Shown here piece by piece: positions 55,915-64,000 of a stretch of 64,000 nt of DNA; position 1 is the first letter of the stretch, and each line of letters starts with the position of its first letter. A model generated the notes under the pieces. That model saw only the letters and a program-made list of their open reading frames with translations, was not told the DNA's origin and did no database searches. Location of the stretch: the NCBI GenBank assembly GCA_907163375.1, contig CAJQUW010010299.1, positions 94,028 to 158,027 of the forward strand. Direction: 5' to 3'. Source of the DNA: Prostheceraeus crozeri (taxonomy: Eukaryota > Platyhelminthes > Polycladida > Euryleptidae). Made by a program: the position numbers and the translations under genes.

Positions 55915-58560
55915 TCATCAACAAGTGCTATAGTTAAATGAGGACAGCCATTTAGTTGCAATCCAAATGCAGCTATGATATCTAGGAGTCTGTTGCTGGA
56001 ACTGCGGTGTATCTATCATATTGTAAAACCTGCAAAAGAAAACACCATCTTAAATAAACTGCCACCCTCACACATGGTTCTGAAAATAGACTGCCATCTA
56101 AGTGGAGGGAATAAGATGAGTTGGCACAAGACATGAAGATCTATCGGAGGTTTTGAGTTTACGGCATGTGACTTTAATTTGAATTTGATTTTGCTACTGA
56201 ATGATTTCACGAGTAAATCTAATTCACTCTGATCCTGCTATTTCACGAAGATCTGCAAGAGGCAGCGAAAGTTCACAAGATGATAAATCAACAATACCTC
56301 CTTATCCTTTCAGAAGGAATTAAAGGATTTTAATGTAAATGGCGATGTCGAGCATCACTGAGGACATTTTCGGCTGAAGGGTAAGATGTTCTGTTTATCA
56401 CACGATATTCTTGGTTCAACGTAGACTTAGCATTATATTGTACCTGTATGAGTATCCGAAGTATTTTAAGACACATAATATTAGATTCTGCAACATGTTT
56501 CGATCATGCACCAAATATGCACGAGATATATTGCAGATAAGACGGAATCCCGCAAGGAATCCCTACTTGCTTTTGAAAGTTAAGGTAACTTCCTTACAGA
56601 TATACAAAATAAAATCAAACAAACAGATATCCCACAAGAAAACACACGACTTAGAAAAAGGTGCTATTTCATCATTAACTCGCTATCAGACCAAACTTCG
56701 GTATCAAAATTTACAAGCTTTTCGAAGCCAGGAAATTTATCCGTCCCCTTCAAGCTGAACCCCCAAAAAAAATTGAATATAATCTTACGCCTATACCAGT
56801 GATTTTCAACTGAGGCACCGCGGAAGATTTCGGAGGATTCAGGGGTTGACAGGAGTGCAGCGTCGTCATTAAGTTATATTACATACAGCACTGTTGGCAA
56901 TAGGCCCTGGCCGGAGATTTTGGTATTGGGACAGGCGAAGCATATAAGTAATTGAATTTTTCAATTTCTTCACGGATGTATGCGGATGATCCTACATCCC
57001 ATCATCAGGGCTGACAACATTCTGATACAACCACGGATGAATATGTGGTAACTGGGAGCCAGCCTATCATTTGAGGCTCTTGCTACAAGACGAGGTGACG
57101 AAAACAAATCGAAAAAGGTGATAAAACGAGAAATGCCACAAAGTTCACCTATATTGGATTGGCATGCTATGGACAATATTTGAAATAAATGAGCTGTGTG
57201 ACTAACACCTGCTCCAATGTCTGAATGCTAAGATGATGTAGAAGATTGAACATGCCAACTTCAGTGGACAAGAATTCAAGAAGACTTCATACCTTCTACA
57301 ACAGAAAAACTTCCGTTGTGATTTGAACATGCACTAAGTGCATCAGAGAAGGAAGTATATTAGTACATGTACATCTTTTTAACCATTATTACTGAAACAA
57401 AGCTTGATCACTGCGTTGCATCGCAATCATTCAGGAATACACCAATTTTTAACAGAAAAAACAACAATTCAAGAAAAATTGCTTCAAGTGCGTTTCAATA
57501 TACATTTAATGGGTCGATATCTAGGTTGAACTAATGAAAGTTCGATGGAAAAAGAAATATCCCTGTCCACTTTTGATGTCATTTTTAATGCGCTCGTATC
57601 TTAATATTAGAATCTCCATAATCCATGTTGCTTATTCCATTTTCTTTTTTCGTTCTTCTTGTCAAATGCGAAGTGTCATGGATATTGTATTGATGACGCA
57701 TGTTAAGGAAGTTGGTGCATTATTACGATTCTAAGTTTAAATGCATGAAGTATTGTGCTCAACACGTCGCAAAGATCGATATATTCGAAGTCGATCAAAA
57801 AATACATCAAAAATTCGTCAAATTAACTTCGTCTTGTTAGCAGCTATATCTAGTCTTCATCCTTCCGCATTTTATTTTGTTTGTTGTCAATGCTTGTAAT
57901 TGATTTAGCTGATCATTTTATATGATTGTAAGATGTTGCTTGTTACAGTTATATGAGTGAGTTCACCTTATTTTTATTTTTGACAGGTTGTCTGTAGTTA
58001 GGAATCCCAAACTTCCTCACAGCTAGGCCCTTCGGGGTATATGCTCCGGCCTTTCCTTGTCTGTTTCCTAAACAAATATAAAAACGAATACCACTTGGCT
58101 CGTCGATCTGCAGAAAGAGATGGTTCATTGTCACTACTAATATACCAACTCTCACGCCCGGGAAAGCTTCTGAATTTTGTGTATACCAGGCCCACCAATT
58201 CAATATGTGACATCAATTGTGCAAGCTCCTCTCCACTTTGCCATCTTGCGCGAATTGAGGCGTGTCCACCCACAAATGGAGGACAGTGGAATACCTTTCA
58301 GAAATGGAGGTAAGCTGCGAATTTGATAAGCACTCGCGAATAAAATCGACAAGTTCATCAGTGTAGCAGAGGAGCTGAAAGGAGACGCTGTAAGCTGTAG
58401 AACATTTCAAAACGCAAAGACGACAAGGCGAGTACGGCCACCTTTATATAAAACTAGATATGAGAAGGTGCAAATTGCTGACCAACGGCATCTACGGAAA
58501 TATAATTGATGTTCTAAGCAATGCCACCAGCTTCGGAAGTGAGCGATTGGGGCGAGCTTC
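55915..58560. other. Noncoding stretch, little recognised
   Basis: Near 56798, CAGTGATTTTCAACTGAGGC has the form of a hAT (Charlie-like) end, without a partner. At 57960-58310 both strands have open frames of 84-91 codons and a good acceptor-like site (TTATTTTTGACAG at 57972-57984, plus strand) with a donor-like GGAG|GTAAGC near 58310, so a plus-strand exon is conceivable; no homology was recognised. Confidence 0.35.
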
Positions 58561-58599
58561 TTATCCTGACAACTAAATGCCATCAATACGCTGATCTAG

Positions 58600-58900
58600 A
58601 TACAATGAAGAACAAGGAATTTAAGACAACAACTCGTCCCTTGAGTCCGCACACCAAACTCGCATTATGTTGTGTACAGGAGACAGAGTTCAAAGGAAAT
58701 GAATGTAGACTCATTGGTGACGGATCGGAGAAGTATAAGTCAAGGTGGAGCGAAGGAGAAAAAGGAAGAGTTGGTGTTGTCATCTTCGTGAGAACTTGAT
58801 TAGTGGATCATGTCCTACAAATGGAACGGATGAACTCAAGAACGGATGAACCCACAGAAGAGAAAATCGGATTAAGTGAAATAAAGTTTCCGGGAAAGTT
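58600..58900 (+). pseudogene. LINE endonuclease fragment (RTE-like)
   Basis: The frame reads LALCCVQETEFKGNECRLIG, then a short spacer, YKSRWSEGEKGRVGVVIFV. CVQET is the catalytic Glu motif of apurinic-type LINE endonucleases, and the K-G...RxIG...Y...G...G(V/N)G(I/V) spacing fits RTE-type elements. Soon after, WVDHVLQMERMNSR-like residues continue the domain in the other frames. RT is absent. An isolated 5'-part fragment is unusual for a LINE. Confidence 0.6.
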
Positions 58901-59180
58901 TTGATGAATGAGTCAATGAGTGAAGAACATGGCTCAATCCGAATCCTCGATAGTATCTGGGCGTCTGCACGGTTATGTTGGGTGCAACCGATTCGGTTTC
59001 GAGGAAGTCATGAGACCTCTCTATCTCGGAGAGAGAAGTGGACATGTTGAACGAATATTGGCTTTTAGTCATGTAACAAAATGAAAATTGTACAAACACA
59101 ATGAAAAAAGGACGATGAAAAGAAGACAGCTTTCATTCACAATGATTTCAGGGGTGGGCCGCCATAATTGGATCTCTGAC

Positions 59181-59279
59181 ACATTTTGTCACATAGCGAT
59201 GGGCGCAAATGTCACATTATGCCACATGCTCATAGACATAAAAGTTACATTTTGTCACATGCTGATGAAAACACATGGC
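59181..59279. repeat. 33-bp tandem repeat, three units
   Basis: ACATTTTGTCACAT and variants restart at 59181, 59214 and 59247. The period is 11 codons and a frame stays open across it (TFCHIAMGANV, TLCHMLIDIKV, TFCHMLMKTHG). Confidence 0.85.
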
Positions 59280-59399
59280 CGAAGTTTGACACATTCCGGT
59301 TCGTAGAAGATTGCAGTTATCAATTTTGGCATAAAGGCTGATTTTTTAAGCAGAGCATTTGACGTAATATACATATCTATCAAACGGGGTTATAGCGGT

Positions 59400-59985
59400 G
59401 ATATAAATCGAAGAAGAAATATAAAAAATTAAATAATAATAAGACTCGATGAAAAATGAAATAAAAATTAAATAAAAATCGGAAAAAAAAAAAAAAAATC
59501 GATAATGAAAGATAAAAAAATAAAATAATCGAAAAATAAAATAGAATCGAAACTAAAATAAAAAATGAAATAATCGGTAAGAAAAATCAAAAATAAACAT
59601 GAAAGAGAAAGAAAAAAAAAAAAAAACTCGAATTAAAATGAAAATGCATAAAAAAGTAATCGGATAGAATGAGATAAAAATGATAGTGAAATCAAAAAAA
59701 AAAATCGAAAATAAGGTAATTTAGAAGATAAAAAATATTAAAAATCGATAATAAAATCGATAAAAAAAGAAAATAAAAATGAATAAAAATTAATTTCGAA
59801 ACAATAATCGATTTAAGAATGTGAAGTAAAATTGAAAAATAAATCGAAAAAAATCGATAAAATAGAAAAAATAAAAAAATAAATCGATAATAAGGGTATG
59901 GAAATAGATTATAAAAGATAGAACAAAGAAGAGATAATAGATATTAAAAAATATCGATAATTCAATTGCAAATTATTATTATTTA
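59400..59985. repeat. A-rich low-complexity block with ATCGA words
   Basis: About 590 bp made almost only of A runs, single T or G, and frequent AAAATCGA/ATAAAATCG words. There is no fixed period. C appears nearly only in the ATCGA word. Confidence 0.85.
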
Positions 59986-60004
59986 TATAGTTCCATATGG
60001 GTAG

Positions 60005-60180
60005 TGTACGTGGCACAGTAGCAAAGTGCTTGGCCTAGCGATATTTCGTTCCAGAGGTTGAGCCTTGAAAGTTTTATGGAAGTAGTGAGGAAAGGCATCC
60101 GGACTAAAAGATCACAAGTCTCCAGACTATGTCAGAACCGTCCAAGCCCTCCCCATGGGGAGTTAAAAAATCAAGGTGTA
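60005..60180 (+). mobile_element. tRNA-derived SINE-like unit
   Basis: A box A-like TGGCACAGTAGC (60011-60022) and a box B-like AGGTTGAGCCTTG (60055-60067) stand at tRNA-like spacing, with GTGCTTGGCCTAGCG between. The body has GAAAGGCATCCGGACTAAAA. Box B lacks one base of GGTTCGA, so it is probably not transcribed. The ends are not defined. Confidence 0.55.
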
Positions 60181-60189
60181 CAATATTTG

Positions 60190-60525
60190 TGTCGAGATTT
60201 TATGTGAGTGGTGTTGGTTGTGGGTGGGGGGTAGGTGTGGTTGAGGTATGGTAGTAGGTGGGTAGGTTAATGGGTAAGTGGTGGTAGGTAGGTTAGTTGG
60301 GGGGGGGGGGTAGTTGGTAAGGTGGGGGGGTAGGGTAAGGTAGGGTTAGGTGGGGTGGTTAGGTGGGGTCGGTTGGATGGGTAGGTAGGTAGGGTAGGGT
60401 AGGTGAGTGTTGGGGAAGGTGGTTGGGTATGGGGTGGGGGCATGTGGGGGGTGGGGGTGGTGGGGGAGTGGGGTTGGTGGTGTGGGTTGGGTTCAGCGGT
60501 TGGTAGGGTATGGGGTAATAACGAA
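60190..60525. repeat. GT-rich block with long G runs
   Basis: About 335 bp in which the plus strand has almost no C and little A. Contains a 12-G run near 60299-60310 and many GGTAGG, GGTTGG and TTAGGTGGGG words, so G-quadruplexes are likely on this strand. The Pro-rich minus-strand frames here are composition artefacts. Confidence 0.9.
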
Positions 60526-60955
60526 ACAGACCATGGATAAAACCGGGACACATTTAATTTTGCTTAAGGTGAAAAAAATTGATTGCACTTAAACCTTGCT
60601 GTCTTATTACAATTGATTCTTTTTACAGTCTCGGATTCATAATTCATTGCTTATGGCAAATATGATTGCATAACAAACACGCACTCGGAATATGTATTAC
60701 AATATGAATTCGCAAACCTTATCATTTCACAGAAAGAGGAAAACTTTGTTTTCAGTGAATAAATGCCACCCAGTTTTATAGCGATTACCACTACTTTTGT
60801 TTTGCATTCAGAGCATGGGTAAATATAAATACATGTTCGTGTATTTTAGGAAGTATACATTTGCAGGGAGTCCCACGATCTGTATAAGGCAATCAATTAA
60901 CACATGGCCACATACAATGAATGTTACAATTGGGCCATCACATAACACTTAATAA
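60526..60955. other. Ordinary-complexity spacer
   Basis: Normal AT-rich sequence between the GT-rich and GA-rich blocks; no feature recognised. Confidence 0.6.
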
Positions 60956-61780
60956 TAAAAGAAGAAAGCAAAGAGAGGAGGTTAATAAGAAGAGGATAAT
61001 GAGGAAGAAGAAGAGAAAGAAAGTTAGGAAAGAAAAGGGAGGCGATTGAAAGGGGGAGAAGGAAAGGAGGAGGAAAGAAAAGGAGTGAGAAGTAAGTTAG
61101 GATGGTGAGGAGGGTAAAGAGGGGTAAGGAGAATAGATGATAGGTGAGAAAGACTAGTTGGTAGTAAGGATGGAAAGGGAAGAGAAATAGGAGGTAGGCG
61201 TTGAGAGTGAAGTGAAGAGTGAGAGTGGGTATGATGGAGAAAAGAGATGATGTATGGATAGAATGAGTTAAAAGATGGGAATGGAGTATGTGGTATGGTT
61301 TGATATAGGTACTTGATAGTGGAGAAGTGAAGACTTGGAAATGGTAGATGTTATAGATATGGAGAAGGGTAAGTGTGAAGAGGTAAAGATGTAGAAAAGA
61401 AGGGGTTGAAAGTAGAATGGGTGTGTTAGTAGGGCGTATAGTATAAGTATTAGAGATAAATAGATGTTGGATAAAGAAGTGAGAAGTTAGGTTGATAATT
61501 TTAAAGATGAGGGAAGAAGTGAAGAAAGGTAGAGAGGTGATAGTTTGAAGAAATGAAGAATGAAGACAATATGAACGGGAAAGGTGGGAAGAAAGAGTTG
61601 AAGCAAGGAAAGGAAGTAAGACGTAAAAGAGAAAAAAAGAGAAATGGTAGAGGGGATGAAGAGCAAAGAGAGGAAGAAATGGAAGGAAGAAGAATAGAAG
61701 TAATTAGGGAAAAAAATAAGAGCGTAAGAAGCAGAAGGTCAAAGAAGTAGAAAAAAGAGAAAGAAATCTAATCTATGAAT
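60956..61780. repeat. GA-rich (polypurine) block
   Basis: About 825 bp with very few C and a low T share, rising slightly in the middle. Words such as GAAGAGGA, GGAAAGAAA and GTGAAGA vary without period. Confidence 0.9.
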
Positions 61781-61860
61781 AATGATACAAGAGAGTCAGT
61801 TAGCGGCGCGCCTTCCGTCCCTTCATCCCCGAGTCACTGAATCAGATTCGGAATTAAAGT
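61781..61860. other. Short complex segment between GA and CT blocks
   Basis: Contains GTTAGCGGCGCGCCTTCCGT and GAGTCACTGAATCAGATTCG. It is of ordinary complexity and marks the change of strand bias; it may be the remains of an element. Confidence 0.5.
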
Positions 61861-62570
61861 ATCCCTCCCGTCCGGAGGACAAGATGTTGGGCCCCTCTCC
61901 TCCAGCTACATTACATCTTGCCATAACGTATACCACTACCTTACATCTATCGTTCTACTGCCACTTCCTAGTCCCCCTCACTCCCTATCAGCCCTGCTCC
62001 TTTTGGCTTCCTCCCCTTCCTTCCTTCCTATTCCCCGCCTTTTCCCTCACTATCTCCCTTTTCTCCAGCGTCCCCCCTCTTTATTTCTCTCCCTCCTTCG
62101 ACCCCTACCCCCACTACCTCCCCCTTACTAGCTCACCCCTACCCTCATACTCCTCGACTCCTCTCTACCTTCTTTTTCCCCAATTCCTACCCTTCTTCCT
62201 CGTCCCTTCTCATCCTCTTTTCCTCTCCTTACCTTTTTACTTTCGTCTGACAGTCCTCTCCTCTTACCTAACCCCCCTTCTACCTCTAAACCCCCCGCTC
62301 CTTCTCTCGTCCTCTTATCTAACTCCCCCACCTTGCTACATATTTCATTCCCTACGCGTCCCACCTTCCCTCGGCGCTCACCTCCATCCTCTCCTCTACC
62401 TCTTTCTCCGTCTCTCCTCCTCCTACCTCCCTCTTCCCTCACCTATACCTATGCCTGAACCCCTCTCCTCCTTTATTTACTTCCAAACCTTCCTCCCTTC
62501 CTCACTATCTCCCTCCCTTTTCTCTACCGGACCTCCCTCCTCTGTCTACTGTTACTACCTCCTATAACTT
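61861..62570. repeat. CT-rich (polypyrimidine) block
   Basis: About 710 bp with very few G; CCTCC, CTTCC and TCTCCC words without period. The 261-codon Pro/Ser/Leu-rich frame across it is a composition artefact. Its bias is opposite to the block at 60956-61780. Confidence 0.9.
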
Positions 62571-62830
62571 TTAATCTATTATGACTGCCTATACCACTTG
62601 TTTTCTACTTTCAAAACCGGACAAACAACATGAGGATTTGCCTGGCGAAAGTTCAAAGTGCCATGGGAGCAAGAAAGGGGCAAAATATCAATCTTGGTAT
62701 GTCACTAATATAATCACCATTAAAGAATAAAGGAATAAAAACAAGAGAAGTAATGATTTCCTAAAAAACTGACTGTTACTTCATTCAAACGAAGTAATGT
62801 TCCAACTGTGACTGTTCATGATTTTGACAT
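62571..62830. other. Ordinary-complexity spacer
   Basis: Separates the CT-rich and T-rich blocks; includes AAAACCGGACAAACAACATG and AATAAAGGAATAAAAAC. No gene seen. Confidence 0.55.
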
Positions 62831-64000
62831 ATTATGTTTCCTTTTGCTTTTATCTTTTTTCTACGCCTTTATAGTTTATATTTTTTGTCAAATATTTTAC
62901 TATTAATTTTTTTCTTATTTTTTTTTATATTAGTTAAATTGTTTTCATTTTGTTATATTCGAAAACCTAATTTAAGTTTTTTTTTGTTTAATTTTTCTTC
63001 TTAATATTAATTTATTTTTAATTTCTTATCTTGTTTATTACTATGTGCGACATTTTTTTAATCTATAATAGAACTTTTTTCTTTTTATTTTTTCTTTTAA
63101 TCACTTAGTTTATTTAACTATATTATTGATCGATTTGTCAATGATTTTCTTTTTTTTAGTTATTCATTCTTAATTATGTTTTTTTATTATTTGTTTCCAT
63201 TTATTTTATTTATGTTTTTTCAAGATTTTCTTATTATCTTGATTAATTTTTTTATCCCGTTTCTTAATTTAAAATTACAAGTTTTATTATTTCGTGTATC
63301 TGATACTACTTCTTTCGTAATATCATTTCTTCTATGTTTGTTTGTAATTTTTCTGACTTTAGTTTTTTTTTAATATATTATATATATTTTTCTTAATTTA
63401 TTCTTATTTTTTGTTTTTTTTCTTCTTATCTTTTTTTTTTGTTTTTTAAATTTTTTTCCTATTTTTTAATTTTTATTATATTCATATAATATTATTAAAT
63501 TTTATATATGTTTTGTTTCCTAGTTATTGTTATTTTATAATTAAAGCAATCTATTTGGCATTCATTTATATTTTTCGGAATTTTTTATTATTTTTTTTAT
63601 GTTTTTTAATAATTTTCATATGTGTTTCATACATCTTAGGTTTATATCATGTTAGTTAACTTCATTTAAGTGTTTTTTGTATGTTTCTTTTTCTCTTATT
63701 ATGTTTTTTCTTTTACCCAACGTTTATTCCATCCATTCATTTTAAACTTAATATGTTTCTTTTATACGAATAGATCAATATTTATTTATCAATTTATATT
63801 ATTTTCTAAATTCAAAATTATTTCCTTTTTAATGTTTTTCTATTTCATTTACCTATATCTTTTTTTTATTTCTACAGTTTTATTCAATTTTCTTTTATTC
63901 TCATTCTTTTATCTTCATTCAATATTCTATAGTCCGTTTTAGCATGTTTTATTTACCTTTTGCCTTATACTTAGTTTGAAAAATATAGTTTTCTTACGTC
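62831..64000. repeat. T-rich low-complexity block
   Basis: At least 1.17 kb of T runs with single A and rare C or G, running off the window. Hydrophobic Phe/Leu/Tyr-rich frames here are artefacts of composition. It lacks the ATCGA words of the A-rich block, so it is not simply its reverse complement. Confidence 0.9.

Noticed and set aside
56798-56840. hAT (Charlie-like) element starting CAGTGATTTTCAAC
   Set aside because: No partner terminus seen downstream within the window.
60005-60070. Functional tRNA gene
   Set aside because: Box B lacks a base, no cloverleaf closes, and the unit continues into a SINE-like body.
60267-60553. Pro/Thr-rich minus-strand frames
   Set aside because: Translations of the GT-rich block; composition artefact.
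61782-62567. 261-codon open frame
   Set aside because: It runs through the CT-rich block and is Pro/Ser/Leu/Phe-rich only because of composition; no domain and no splice or start support.
62831-63990. Hydrophobic Phe-rich frames that look like membrane proteins
   Set aside because: Poly-T composition gives Phe, Leu and Tyr; no gene structure.

Overview
The window looks like AT-rich nuclear DNA of an invertebrate animal. There is no bacterial-type gene packing: the only convincing host gene is split by introns of 4-8 kb, and the rest is a dense, nested layer of transposable elements. The octamer TAGGCCTA and its variants recur in noncoding DNA, which I associate from memory with marine deuterostome genomes. 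That hint, the motin-like gene and the wealth of Penelope-like elements (PLEs) suggest an echinoderm, hemichordate, lancelet or tunicate, but the sequence does not fix the phylum.

Layout. 1-2.58 kb: no gene seen. 2.58-6.66 kb: a broken PLE with its GIY-YIG nuclease at the N-terminus (Naiad/Chlamys-like), itself interrupted by a nearly perfect palindrome made of two 5'-truncated PLE ends joined head to head, with a 12-bp target duplication. 6.7-11.5 kb: mostly empty. 11.5-30.8 kb, minus strand: a four-coding-exon gene whose splice phases agree, giving a 493-residue coiled-coil protein that resembles angiomotin (motin) proteins. Its introns hold a fold-back element, a hAT transposase fossil with a piggyBac remnant inside, a deleted Tigger, a TIR element with a 45-bp minisatellite, three further PLE fragments, CR1-like LINE ends, and three copies of a small repeat that carries a hammerhead ribozyme.

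30.8-43.4 kb: mostly unassigned, with a fold-back structure and a 51-bp duplication. 43.4-47.3 kb: a small hAT element with a LINE fragment inside, and an inverted-repeat element. 47.5-50.5 kb: a canonical PLE (reverse transcriptase, then GIY-YIG) between long inverted repeats. 52.0-55.9 kb: a 3.9-kb hAT element with an exact 8-bp target duplication and GAGCGAGC-rich ends. 58.5-59.3 kb: a LINE endonuclease fragment and a 33-bp repeat. 59.4-64.0 kb: a striking run of blocks, each with its own strand-biased composition (A-rich, GT-rich, GA-rich, CT-rich, T-rich), separated by short ordinary segments, one of which is a tRNA-derived SINE-like unit.

The most interesting signals are the hammerhead ribozymes (two copies of one family support each other by compensating base pairs, and a third, different one sits behind a PLE), the near-identical PLE palindrome inside an older PLE of the other architecture, and the composition blocks. 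I saw no retrovirus or LTR element, no CRISPR array and no rRNA or functional tRNA gene. All identifications are by eye from motifs; no search was run.
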